Source: Halalkalibacterium ligniniphilum
GTDB taxonomy: Bacteria; Bacillota; Bacilli; Bacillales; Bacillaceae_D
Length of the DNA: 40,610 nucleotides
Assembly: GCF_000334155.1 (NCBI RefSeq)
Contig: NZ_ANNK01000167.1
Span: 1 to 40,610 of the forward strand
Direction: 5' to 3'
The position numbers were made by a program, and so were the translations under genes. The notes under the pieces are model-generated. The model did no database searches. It saw nothing but the letters and a program-made list of their open reading frames with translations, and was not told the origin of the DNA. Below, piece by piece: positions 25,808-34,500 of this stretch; positions within the stretch are counted from its first letter, which is position 1; each line of letters opens with the position of its first letter.

Positions 25808-25837
25808 ATTATACCCGAACGGAAAAAATGGTGTCAA
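25808..25837 (-). promoter_or_regulatory. yabR promoter (sigma-A)
   Basis: The minus strand reads TTGACA (25832-25837, perfect), 18 bp, TATAAT (25808-25813, perfect). The -35 overlaps the divIC stop region. Confidence 0.85.
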
Positions 25838-26214
25838 TCTGATGACGACTCAGGTAATTTAAATAAAACTTCGCCAGGCTTCGTTAAATAATAGTCACGA
25901 CGGGCCACTTCAGCAATGTAAGCCTCATCGTTGTAATTTTTAATGTCTTCATTCAAACGACGTTCTTCAGCTTGTAACTGCTTGAGTCGCTCTTCTAATA
26001 CCTGTTTTTCTTGCTCCTTTGCTTCTAGCGTACTCGCTTGGGCGTGCACTGTCACAAATGCAACACCACTTAAAATAAGAGCTAGAAGCCCAAGAGCTAG
26101 AAGCCGTCGAAACAGTCCACGCCGTTTTCGATTTTCCCATTCCACCTGCTGTTCATGCTGTCTGACATAGTGAGAATCGAGTTCCCTTATCGTTGAGTGT
26201 CTTTTTGTGACCAT
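25834..26214 (-). CDS. divIC: Cell division protein DivIC (FtsB-like)
   Basis: Bitopic divisome protein that forms a complex with FtsL and DivIB at the septum. The 126-residue protein has a basic cytoplasmic N-terminus (ENRKRRGLFRR), one membrane helix at about 37-57 (LLALGLLALILSGVAFVTV), then an extracellular coiled coil (LEAKEQEKQVLEERLKQLQ). The conserved YIAEVARRDYYLTKPGEVLF segment follows. Length matches B. subtilis DivIC (125). ATG at 26214 has AAGGGGTG 6-7 nt upstream; the TTG at 26244 lacks support. It lies in the yabP-yabQ-divIC cluster, with its ribosome binding site inside the end of yabQ. Confidence 0.93.
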   Translation of the reverse strand: MVTKRHSTIRELDSHYVRQHEQQVEWENRKRRGLFRRLLALGLLALILSGVAFVTVHAQASTLEAKEQEKQVLEERLKQLQAEERRLNEDIKNYNDEAYIAEVARRDYYLTKPGEVLFKLPESSSD

Positions 26215-26219
26215 GGCTA

Positions 26220-26813
26220 TCACCCCTTGTCTTTTTTCTTCCAAATCCTTTTCAAAAATCCTCTTATTTTTGTAAAAAAACGCGTCGCTTTTATGTAATG
26301 AGTGGTCTTCTCAATTCCTAGCAATCGGTATAGTACAAAAAGAAACCATCGAACCGGCTTCCAACCTATTTTTACAATAAAGTGAAGAAGAGCTAGGACT
26401 ATCGATAATAACATCATACATAAGCGATATAAAAGATTCAATAACCACTTTGTCGGATTTATGATAAGAAAAAAGACCAGCTGCCTCATTAAACGGAAAA
26501 AAGCTATGGTTGCTCGTACGATTCGTTCAAGCATCGCTTGATAAAACTTACGGAAAAGTGCTTGATACGCCGCATATCCACACAATAAAGCAAAAAAAAT
26601 GTAGATCCGTATTTCTCCCTGATTAACATGCAATAGAACATAAAAAATAAAAAGGCCTTGGATCAACCAAAAGAGGATGTCATTTATCGCAACGAACCAG
26701 CGAAATGAGGGTCCGCGTCTAAAAAAACGTCCATACGTGTCAATTGCTGCGCCAAGCCATAAGCCCATCGCAGCCATTGACAGCATCGTATTCAATTGAA
26801 CAGTCAAGCTCAC
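26220..26813 (-). CDS. yabQ: Spore cortex biosynthesis membrane protein YabQ
   Basis: A 197-residue membrane protein required for spore cortex formation and made in the mother cell under sigma-E in B. subtilis. About four hydrophobic helices are visible (LSMAAMGLWLGAAID; INDILFWLIQGLFIFYVLL; IYIFFALLCGYAAYQALF; LLYRLCMMLLSIVLALLHF), with a very basic C-terminus (RIWKKKDKG). The length is near the family (211). It starts with GTG at 26813, overlapping the yabP stop as GTGA, so it is translationally coupled to yabP. The biochemical function is not known to me. Confidence 0.92.
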   Translation of the reverse strand: MSLTVQLNTMLSMAAMGLWLGAAIDTYGRFFRRGPSFRWFVAINDILFWLIQGLFIFYVLLHVNQGEIRIYIFFALLCGYAAYQALFRKFYQAMLERIVRATIAFFRLMRQLVFFLIINPTKWLLNLLYRLCMMLLSIVLALLHFIVKIGWKPVRWFLFVLYRLLGIEKTTHYIKATRFFTKIRGFLKRIWKKKDKG

Positions 26814-27121
26814 TTGAACAACTTCCCTAGTAAGCCTTTTGACTTGTCGCCTTGATTTTGATCAAGGTAAATCAAATCATAAATTTTTCCTTCAATTGAT
26901 ACGAGACCCTGTTCTACATTTAAATTTTTCATATGCAGGTTATGTCCACGAATCGAGAGAAACCCCATATCTGTTTCTAGAAGAAACTCTTCGTTATCAA
27001 AGCTTTCAACTTGTTTTACTCCTGTAATATCTAGTGACTTACGCCCTCGCAAGGTCAAGTCGTGATCTCTTACTTTGTGCTCTTGTCCCTTTGGTCTACC
27101 GAACTCGTAATGCTGGTCCAT
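26810..27121 (-). CDS. yabP: Sporulation protein YabP
   Basis: A 103-residue member of the YabP/YqfC family, needed for sporulation after stage II in B. subtilis and made under sigma-E. Motifs include RGRKSLDITGVKQVESFDNEEFLLET, GFLSIRGHNLHMKNLNVEQGLVSIEGKI and YDLIYLDQ, predicted as mostly beta strands. Length matches B. subtilis YabP (100). A ribosome binding site GGAGGA precedes ATG at 27121. A sigma-E-like promoter lies just upstream, after the rqcP terminator, so yabP-yabQ form the sporulation unit. Confidence 0.93.
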   Translation of the reverse strand: MDQHYEFGRPKGQEHKVRDHDLTLRGRKSLDITGVKQVESFDNEEFLLETDMGFLSIRGHNLHMKNLNVEQGLVSIEGKIYDLIYLDQNQGDKSKGLLGKLFK

Positions 27122-27152
27122 TTCGATTCCTCCTCACCCATGCTTTAATGCT

Positions 27153-27181
27153 AGTCTATGAGAAGGTAAGGAAGAATAGAA
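27153..27181 (-). promoter_or_regulatory. Putative sigma-E promoter of yabP-yabQ
   Basis: The minus strand reads TTCTATT (27175-27181), 14 bp, CATAGACT (27153-27160). The -10 matches CATACANT in all but one position and the spacing fits sigma-E. The -35 is weaker. B. subtilis yabP is known to be sigma-E dependent. Confidence 0.5.
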
Positions 27182-27214
27182 CAAGCCCCCATCATTCATA
27201 TTGATGGAGGCTTG
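27182..27214 (-). terminator. Terminator after rqcP
   Basis: A 13-bp stem, CAAGCCCCCATCA (27182-27194) with TGATGGAGGCTTG (27202-27214), has one G-T pair and is followed on the minus strand by TTCTATTCTT. It ends the yabM-yabN-rqcP message before the sporulation genes. Confidence 0.75.
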
Positions 27215-27229
27215 CTATTTACCACTTGT

Positions 27230-27502
27230 TCAAAAGCTTTCTTTTTGACCAATCGGTTCTTCTTTCACAATTGTATACATCGTGTCTGCATCTTCTTTTC
27301 TTGTCGTTTCTTTCAATTCATTAACTTTAACGGTAACGAGCTTCTGACCAAAGCGAACGACAAGCTCATCTCCTACTTTCACAGCTGAACCGGCTTTTGC
27401 CGTTTGTCCATTAATGGAGATTCTCCCTTGGTCACACACTTCCTTGGCCAATGTCCGTCGTTTAATAAGACGAGACACTTTTAAAAATTTATCTAAACGC
27501 AT
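27230..27502 (-). CDS. rqcP: RqcP, S4-domain ribosome quality-control factor
   Basis: A 90-residue S4 RNA-binding protein (YabO in B. subtilis, HSP15-like). It binds stalled 50S subunits carrying peptidyl-tRNA and helps RqcH add C-terminal alanine tails. The S4 signature spans residues 1-60: MRLDKFLKVSRLIKRRTLA, KEVCDQGRISINGQTAKAGS, VKVGDELVVRFG. Length matches B. subtilis (86). ATG at 27502 has GAGGGG 8 nt upstream. It overlaps the 3' end of yabN by 14 nt, so translation is coupled. The frame open to 27574 belongs to the yabN overlap. Confidence 0.94.
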   Translation of the reverse strand: MRLDKFLKVSRLIKRRTLAKEVCDQGRISINGQTAKAGSAVKVGDELVVRFGQKLVTVKVNELKETTRKEDADTMYTIVKEEPIGQKESF

Positions 27503-28976
27503 TGTCTTTTCCCCTCTTTTCTTTTTCTTTAACGTCATCCCAAATCGCATCCAGCTCTTCAAGAGAAAAATCACTCAGCTGCTTTCCCTGAGCTTGTACC
27601 TCTTGTTCTATCGCCTGGAAACGTCGTTTGAACTTCACATTCGTTTCGTGAATCGCTTCCTCTGCATGAAGTCCATAAAAGCGTCCGAGATTGACGAGAA
27701 CAAAAAGGATATCGCCGAACTCTTTTAGCATGTTTCCTCGATTGTCCCCTTTTACTTCGACCATAAACTCAGCAATTTCTTCTTGAAGCTTCATCCATAC
27801 AGGTGCAACCTCCGTCCAATCAAACCCGACCTTCGCTGCACCCTTTTGAAGGTCATATGCAAGCATGAGACCAGGAAGCCCTTTTGAAATCGAGTCGAGA
27901 ACCGAGGACTTGGTGTCTAGATCCCCTCGCTCCTCTTTCTTGATTTGCTCCCATGTCTGAACAACAGCCTCAGCGTCTTCAGCATGGCTATCCCCAAACA
28001 CGTGTGGGTGTCGACGAATCATTTTCGCCGTAATGGAACGGATAACATCATCGATGGAAAACCATCCCTCATCCTCGCCAATTTGAGCATGGAGCATTAC
28101 TTGAAGGAGAAGGTCGCCCAATTCTTCAGCGAGGTGATCATCATCCTCCTCATCGATCGCTTCAAGCACTTCATATGCCTCTTCAAGCAAATATCTTTTT
28201 AACGATTGATGGGTTTGCTTTTTATCCCATGGGCAGCCGTTCGGTCCTCGCAGTGTCCGGATCACCTCTCTAAGCTGATTAAAGTCTTGGTATAAAAGGA
28301 CTTCATCTTTTACTGGAGGCACATAAACGGCTGTTAAATTGTTTAGCGTTGCCACACGATCCAATTCGAATAAAGGAACCGTCTCGATTCTTTCCCCTTT
28401 CGTACCAACAGCAGTTGCGATCGTTACTGGATAATCGTCTGGTAAGAGCTCCATGAGCGTTAGCTTCACGTCTGAAGCCACTAGCGCATCGTACACTTGG
28501 CAAATAATCAAATGGTGGCGCACTTGCAGCTCTTCTCTTATTAGCGCTGTTCCATCAACAATTTGACAGCCTTCAATGGGATCAATCCCAAGGGCTGAAT
28601 ACATTGGGTCTAGGAAGCTTTGACCACCTAAGACTTTTACGTTCACCGTGCCATTTTGTGCTTTCTCTAGCAAAAGCTGAACCGTTCGTTCGGCAACGAG
28701 CGGATGACCTGGGACTGCATAAGTGAGAGGGCCACTCTGTGCAGCTTTTATTAATTCCTCAACAATCGCTACATACACCTCATTAAAATGTTCATGCTTT
28801 TCATACATGTCATCAAAGGATGTAAACGATACCCCTTCTTGTTCAAGGTCTTTTATGACCGGATGATCCTTTGTACGTACGTAAAGGTTGGTTTCGGCCA
28901 GAAGATGCCGATACATTCCTAAGGGCAATTGCTCTAGATCGCCCGCTCCCAAACCAACAATTGAAATGGTTGTCAT
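27489..28976 (-). CDS. yabN: YabN, tetrapyrrole methylase-MazG pyrophosphohydrolase fusion
   Basis: A 495-residue two-domain protein. Residues 1-225 are a SAM-dependent tetrapyrrole (uroporphyrin/diphthine-type) methylase fold with ISIVGLGAGDLEQLPLG at the start and TYAVPGHPLVAERTVQ. Residues about 235-490 are a MazG NTP pyrophosphohydrolase: LRGPNGCPWDKKQTHQSLKR, the magnesium motif LLEEAYEVLEAI...LAEELGDLLLQV, and a second EEIAEFMVE...LKEFGDILFVLV set. MazG removes abnormal NTPs; the methylase role is unproven in this fusion. Its ATG overlaps the yabM stop as ATGA. Length matches B. subtilis YabN (489). Confidence 0.95.
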   Translation of the reverse strand: MTTISIVGLGAGDLEQLPLGMYRHLLAETNLYVRTKDHPVIKDLEQEGVSFTSFDDMYEKHEHFNEVYVAIVEELIKAAQSGPLTYAVPGHPLVAERTVQLLLEKAQNGTVNVKVLGGQSFLDPMYSALGIDPIEGCQIVDGTALIREELQVRHHLIICQVYDALVASDVKLTLMELLPDDYPVTIATAVGTKGERIETVPLFELDRVATLNNLTAVYVPPVKDEVLLYQDFNQLREVIRTLRGPNGCPWDKKQTHQSLKRYLLEEAYEVLEAIDEEDDDHLAEELGDLLLQVMLHAQIGEDEGWFSIDDVIRSITAKMIRRHPHVFGDSHAEDAEAVVQTWEQIKKEERGDLDTKSSVLDSISKGLPGLMLAYDLQKGAAKVGFDWTEVAPVWMKLQEEIAEFMVEVKGDNRGNMLKEFGDILFVLVNLGRFYGLHAEEAIHETNVKFKRRFQAIEQEVQAQGKQLSDFSLEELDAIWDDVKEKEKRGKDNAFR

Positions 28977-30589
28977 CGTTTATCTACCCCTTTTTCTTTC
29001 AGAAACCGTGTTTTCCATTTATGTAACTTCGGAATGGCTGCCCATTCTGAATCAGCAATAATGTTCAATTTTAACACGAGATATAGAAAGGCTATACCAC
29101 CAACGACCGTGCTTGATAGCGCCAGTACAGCATCAACCAATCTCGATTGCTCGTTCAATAGAAAGGTCTCCATCACGAACCGCCAGCCCGCAGTCACCAC
29201 AGTTAATCCAAGAAATGCCACAGCCACCTGAATCCATGGGGTTTTCTCTGAAAACGAAAAAGCCTGTAGGCGACGAAGAGCAAATAATTGCAGCGCAGCC
29301 ATGATCACAAACGCAACAGTTGTCGCCACTGCAGCACCGTACGTTCCTAGCCATGGTACAAGAAAAACATTCATGATTCCTTTTGAAGTCAAGCCCACAA
29401 TCATTATTTTTATTGGAAGATGGGCGTAGCCTAATCCTTGCAATACGGCCGCAGTCACCATGAAGATTGAACCAAAGAGGATGGAAATACTTAACAAGCG
29501 GAGAACGTTCGAACCTTCTCTATCAATAAATAACATTCCATTTGTCGGTTCCATAATCACAAGCAAGCCAATTGTGCTCGCCCCACCAACAAGTACGGTT
29601 AATCGAAAAGCAATGGTCCCATAGTGTATCGCCTGATCAATCCGTCCTTCCGCTTTCGCTCTCGCTAAAAGGGGGACGATGGCAAGGGAGAACGTCGTCG
29701 CTAATACCGTACCAAGCTGAATCAGAGGTTGCCCGCGATCGTACACCCCTTTTTGGAGCTGTGCTATGCCTTCACCAACACCTGAGATTTCCAAAAGTCG
29801 AATCATTGAAAAGGCATCAATAAGTTGAAAAAGCACAAATACAAGGGCAGTGCCGCAAATAAAAAGGCTCTGCCTCCAAAGTTCAACTGAACGTACAAGA
29901 AAGGCTGTTAACGTCAGCGATGTGGGAACAAGCCACTCACGCCAAGCCATCGTTCGAAACGTGGTAAAAAGCACGACTATAGCTACTACCCCACCAATCA
30001 ATGAACCGATTGCAGCACCAATACCTGCTTGATAGCCATTCCCACCGATAGAAAGAAACAGGCTCACTAAAATCAAAATCATCGAAACACGCACAAACTG
30101 CTCCACAATATGGGATAGAGCCGTAGGTTGGAGATCACCTTGAGCTTGATGAAGGCCCCGACCCACCGACAAGAATGGAACCAATAAGAACGTGAGCCCC
30201 ACTGCACGAAGTGGCGCTTGTAATTGAACATCCCCCATTAAAAAAGCAACGGTTGGTGCTGCAACAAATAGACCGCCGGCTGCAGCAACGGAGACAACGA
30301 GCAGACTAATAAAAGCGACACTGACCAATTCTTTGGCCTCTTTTTCTTTTCCCACACTCAATTGTTCTGAAATCATTTTTGACAGAACGACAGGGAAGCC
30401 ATACATGGCTAAAATCATCGAAAACCCGTAAAATGGGTAAATTTGTTGATACACATAAAAACCAAGGTCGCCCGCAAGGTTTTGGTAAGGAACTCGGTAG
30501 GCTGCACTTAGCACCTTTGCTAGGAGCGCTGCAAGGGTGACAGAGATAGCTCCTTTCCAAAAACGAGTATGCTTTTCATTCTCTTGCAC
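28973..30589 (-). CDS. yabM: Polysaccharide-flippase family membrane protein YabM
   Basis: A 538-residue polytopic membrane protein of the MOP/PST superfamily (polysaccharide biosynthesis, SpoVB/MurJ-like), with about 14 helices over the whole length. Recognisable segments are KGAISVTLAALLAKVLSAAY, the basic RVPYQNLAGDLGFYVYQQIYP between the first two helices, FLSVGRGLHQAQGDLQPTALSHIVEQFVRV, and GLGYAHLPIKIMIVGLTSKGIMN. It probably moves a lipid-linked sugar or precursor across the membrane; the substrate is unknown. It starts at GTG 30589 with AAGGAGG 7 nt upstream, has its own extended -10 promoter, and overlaps yabN. Length fits B. subtilis YabM (532). Confidence 0.92.
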   Translation of the reverse strand: MQENEKHTRFWKGAISVTLAALLAKVLSAAYRVPYQNLAGDLGFYVYQQIYPFYGFSMILAMYGFPVVLSKMISEQLSVGKEKEAKELVSVAFISLLVVSVAAAGGLFVAAPTVAFLMGDVQLQAPLRAVGLTFLLVPFLSVGRGLHQAQGDLQPTALSHIVEQFVRVSMILILVSLFLSIGGNGYQAGIGAAIGSLIGGVVAIVVLFTTFRTMAWREWLVPTSLTLTAFLVRSVELWRQSLFICGTALVFVLFQLIDAFSMIRLLEISGVGEGIAQLQKGVYDRGQPLIQLGTVLATTFSLAIVPLLARAKAEGRIDQAIHYGTIAFRLTVLVGGASTIGLLVIMEPTNGMLFIDREGSNVLRLLSISILFGSIFMVTAAVLQGLGYAHLPIKIMIVGLTSKGIMNVFLVPWLGTYGAAVATTVAFVIMAALQLFALRRLQAFSFSEKTPWIQVAVAFLGLTVVTAGWRFVMETFLLNEQSRLVDAVLALSSTVVGGIAFLYLVLKLNIIADSEWAAIPKLHKWKTRFLKEKGVDKR

Positions 30590-30655
30590 GGCTAACCTCC
30601 TTTTTTACAATTACTTAAATCGTTAAGCCTTTTGAGCATATATAAAGATGACTAA

Positions 30656-30664
30656 AGTATACCA
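30656..30664 (-). promoter_or_regulatory. yabM promoter (extended -10)
   Basis: The minus strand reads TGGTATACT: TATACT at 30656-30661 preceded by TGG. The -35 region (CTCGAT) is poor, which is acceptable for an extended -10 promoter. It lies about 65 bp before the GTG start. Confidence 0.5.
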
Positions 30665-30682
30665 CAAACCTGTGAAAATCGA

Positions 30683-30812
30683 GTGAGGTGACACCTCTCT
30701 AGAAGGGAGCAGTCTTTGTAGCCTGCGCTTTTCGATAAGCAATGCGCAAGGCGCCCGCCTAGTGGCGACAAACGTCGGAAACGCTGACTAAAATAATTTC
30801 CGATTAGCCGAA
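30683..30812. repeat. Structured GC-rich intergenic element C
   Basis: About 130 bp between the spoVT terminator and the yabM promoter stands out by composition and symmetry. It has GAGGTG-A-CACCTC (30685-30697), CGCC-TAGT-GGCG (30757-30768) and CGGAAA (30776-30781) with TTTCCG (30797-30802). The segment CTGCGCTTTTCGATAAGCAA is reminiscent of dispersed Bacillaceae intergenic repeats that I recall. No gene was seen. Confidence 0.45.
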
Positions 30813-30819
30813 AAAAAAA

Positions 30820-30845
30820 GGATCTAACTCGATTGAGTCAGACCC
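30820..30845 (-). terminator. spoVT terminator
   Basis: GGATCTAACTC (30820-30830) pairs with GAGTCAGACCC (30835-30845) with two G-T pairs and a 4-nt loop. On the minus strand it is followed by a run of nine T. A textbook intrinsic terminator. Confidence 0.92.
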
Positions 30846-30851
30846 TTTTCG

Positions 30852-31391
30852 TTATTGCTCCATTTGACGAGCAAGGAAGCTTGCGGCTGTTTCTGCCAGC
30901 TTTTGTTCCACATCTCCAGAAAGGGAGCGCTCTTTGTTAAAGATGATGACTGCTCCAATTGGGTCCCCATTCGCTATAATTGGTGCGATGACATACCCTT
31001 TTAGATTTTCCACGTGTTCTCCAACAAGGTTATACTCCCCTGCAGAAGTTTGTAGCGTTGTTTTACGGTCATTCATAGCTTCTTCAATCATCTCACCGAT
31101 GCTTTTGTTTGTATATTCTTTCTTTGAGCTTCCTGCTACCGCAATGTATGTATCACGGTCAGCAATGAGAACGCTATGATTTAAACTGTCATAAAGTGCT
31201 TCTGCATACTCCTGAGCAAAATCACCAAGCTCTGAAATTGGTGAGTATTTCTTTAATATCACTTCACCATCACGATCAACAAAAATTTCAAGTGGATCTC
31301 CTTCACGGATACGCAAGGTTCTTCTTATTTCTTTTGGGATAACGACACGTCCTAAATCATCAATGCGACGTACAATTCCAGTTGCTTTCAT
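30852..31391 (-). CDS. spoVT: Stage V sporulation protein T
   Basis: Forespore transcription factor that adjusts sigma-G-dependent genes, itself included. The 179-residue protein has an N-terminal AbrB-type swapped-hairpin DNA-binding domain (residues 1-50: MKATGIVRRIDDLGRVVIPK, EIRRTLRIREGDPLEIFV). A C-terminal GAF-like domain spans about 60-178 (VLIADRDTYIAVAG; GEHVENLKGYVIAPII; GDPIGAVIIFNKE). Length equals B. subtilis SpoVT (178). The upstream region has a sigma-G-like promoter inside an inverted repeat. A strong terminator follows. Confidence 0.97.
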   Translation of the reverse strand: MKATGIVRRIDDLGRVVIPKEIRRTLRIREGDPLEIFVDRDGEVILKKYSPISELGDFAQEYAEALYDSLNHSVLIADRDTYIAVAGSSKKEYTNKSIGEMIEEAMNDRKTTLQTSAGEYNLVGEHVENLKGYVIAPIIANGDPIGAVIIFNKERSLSGDVEQKLAETAASFLARQMEQ

Positions 31392-31453
31392 CGTTATGAT
31401 GCCTCACTTTCTTCTTCAGATGTAATAACTTGATGGAAACAGAGGTGTAAGAA

Positions 31454-31498
31454 AATAGTTCTTGACAATAGTATCTTTCGTTCAAAAAGAACTATTCA
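31454..31498 (-). promoter_or_regulatory. Putative sigma-G promoter of spoVT within a 10-bp inverted repeat
   Basis: The minus strand reads TGAATA (31493-31498), 17 bp, GATACTA (31469-31475), close to the sigma-F/G pattern. A perfect inverted repeat, AATAGTTCTT (31454-31463) with AAGAACTATT (31487-31496), brackets the -10 and overlaps the -35. It could be an operator, perhaps for SpoVT autoregulation. Confidence 0.6.
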
Positions 31499-31571
31499 CC
31501 TATTCAAGAAATTGTTTTCTTTTCAAAGCCCACTCCTCCCCTGTTTTTTTATAAAAAGTGAGGGATCACGA

Positions 31572-34500
31572 TTAGGAAACCGAGTTGACAGCAGATGCCT
31601 CCTTTTCCGCTTGTGGAAGCTGTCTTAATAATGCTTCGATTAAGTTAAGTAATTCCTTAGAGTTAACCTGCTTTGTCTTAATGTTTATTTTTATTTTATC
31701 CCCTGTCGTTCCAAGCACCACCTTCTGCCCGTACTGATGAACAATTTCAAACAACTTTGCTCCATCCATTTTAGCAGAGGCTTCCGACGTCAAGAGCAAT
31801 GTGACATGATCTTTCGCTTCTATGATGCTTTCAAGTCCTACTTGCATGGCTAATTGCTTAATCAAGGTCAAACTAAACAAATAACCGACCTCCTTCGGAT
31901 ATTCCCCAAACCGATCATACATTTCATCCTGTAGATCGGTAATATCTTCAAATGTTTCAATCCCTTTAAATCGTTTATACATTTCAATTTTTTGCTTCGC
32001 ATCTTGAATGTACGATTCTGGAATATACGCATCCACCTTAAGGTCAATTTCAATTTGAGGCTCTTCTTTTTTCGGTTTGTCGCCTTTTCGTTCTTCAATT
32101 GCTTCTTTTAGCATTTGTGAATAGAGATCAAAACCGACAGATTCGATATAACCATGCTGCTGCGCTCCAAGAAGATTCCCGGCTCCACGAATCGCTAAAT
32201 CGCGCATCGCAATTTTAAAGCCCGAACCAAGCTCCGTAAACTCCTTGATCGCCTGCAATCGTTTTTCTGCTACCTCTGAAAGCACTTTGTCACGCTGATA
32301 CGTAAAATAGGCATACGCCACACGGTTTGAGCGACCAACACGACCACGAATTTGGTAAAGCTGTGAAAGCCCCATCTTATCCGCATCATAAATAATAAGT
32401 GTATTGACGTTTGGAATATCAACGCCTGTTTCGATAATCGTTGTTGTCACAAGCACATCACTCTGACCCTCAAGAAAATCAATCATGACAGACTCTAGCT
32501 CTCGTTCATTCATTTGCCCATGTGCATAGGAAACACGCGCATCAGGAACAAGAGATGAGATTTGATCGGCCATCCGCTCTATATCCTCCACTCGATTGTA
32601 AAGAAAGTACACTTGCCCACCTCGGGAAAGCTCTCGTTCAATCGCTTCTCGCACAAGCGTACCATTATATTCAACAACATACGTTTGAACCGGAAATCGA
32701 TTTTCTGGTGGAGTTTCAATAACAGATAAGTCTCGAACACCAAGCATCGACATATGAAGGGTTCGCGGAATCGGTGTTGCCGTTAACGTTAATACATCAA
32801 TATTGGCCTTCATTTGTTTAATTTTCTCTTTATGCGTTACCCCAAAACGCTGCTCCTCATCAACAATCAAGAGACCTAGATCTTTAAATTCCACATCTTT
32901 TGAAAGAAGACGATGTGTTCCTACAACAAGGTCAACCGAGCCCGCCTTTAATCCTTTTAACGTTTCCGTTTGTTCCTTCCGCGAACGGAAGCGACTTAAC
33001 ACGCCAATATTAATCGGGTATTCTGCAAATCGCTCTTTGATCGTTTCATAGTGCTGCTGAGCAAGAATCGTTGTCGGTACGAGAACGGCAACCTGCTTTC
33101 CGTCCATAATCGCTTTGAATGCTGCCCGGATTGCCACTTCTGTTTTTCCATAGCCAACGTCCCCACATAACAAGCGGTCCATTGGCCTTTCTTTTTCCAT
33201 ATCCATTTTAATTTCTTCAATCGCCCGAAGTTGGTCTTCCGTCTCTTGGTAAGGGAACGACGCTTCAAAATCGCTTTGCTCTGGACCATCTTCCGAAAAG
33301 GCAAAGCCCTTGCTTGCCTCCCTTTCTGCGTATAGTTTTATAAGATCATCGGCAATGTCTTCAACCGATGACTTCACACGCCGCTTCACTTTTTTCCAAT
33401 CGCTTCCGCCTAGGGCGTAAATTTTCGGATCCTTCTCTTCTGATCCGACATACTTTTGAACTTGGTCAATCTGTTCAACAGGAACATATAATTTATCATT
33501 TCCCGCATAACGGACGTGCAAATAATCTTTGTGAATGCCATTGATATCTAGCGTCTCGATCCCTAAATATTTCCCAATCCCATGATTTGTATGAACAACA
33601 AGATCCCCGACTTTAAGCTCTGAATAGCTTTTAATTCGTTCGGCATTTGAAAGCTTTTGCTTTCGTTGAGGTCGCTTCACCTTTTTCGCAAAGATTTCTT
33701 CTTCCGTAATCACAACAAGCTTTTGCATCGGCAGCTCAAACCCACCACTTAAGTCCCCGACCATGATCTGCGCCCGACCAGGTGTGAGCGCAGCGGTACG
33801 CTCAACGACAAGTGCCTCCACGGCTTCTTCTTCTAACACATGCTGAAGGCGCTTTGCTCGTTCCTTCGTTGCCGCCATAAACACCGTCGCATAGCCAGAG
33901 GCACTCCACCGCTTATACTCCGATTGCAATAGTTGAAGCTGACCGTGAAAGCTTTGCATCAATTTGCAGTTAATGCTCACGATGTTTTGTGGATTGGTCA
34001 TTGGCACGTGACGCAAAAATAATGACAAATAGACAACCGGCCGCACCGTTTGTCTGAGTTCTCCCATTACATCGTTTGACATCTTTAAATCATGGACAAC
34101 TTCTCCTTGTTTAAGGAGGGCAAGATGCCACTCAGCTTCTTCCTTATCCAAGCTTTCGGCCATTTCTTTGACACGGCTTATCTCATCAATAAAGATGACA
34201 CAGTTGTCTGGCATGTACGAAAGCAAGCTATGGTGACTGTCGTAAAAATACGACATGTATTTGTACATCGTCTGAAACAGTGATTTCTGCTTCAATTGTC
34301 CAATTTCAAAAGCAATATGTTCATCTAGCTTTTCTTTTATTTCTTGTGCCTTCACCTTTTTTAAGCTCACAGCTAATTGCTCACTCAGTAGCCTTTGCGC
34401 TCGTTCATAATGGGAATCATCCAAGATAATTTCAGATGCTGGTCCAATATAAATCTCTTCTAAAGATTCCTTAGAACGCTGGTCTTCAAGTGAAAATGTG

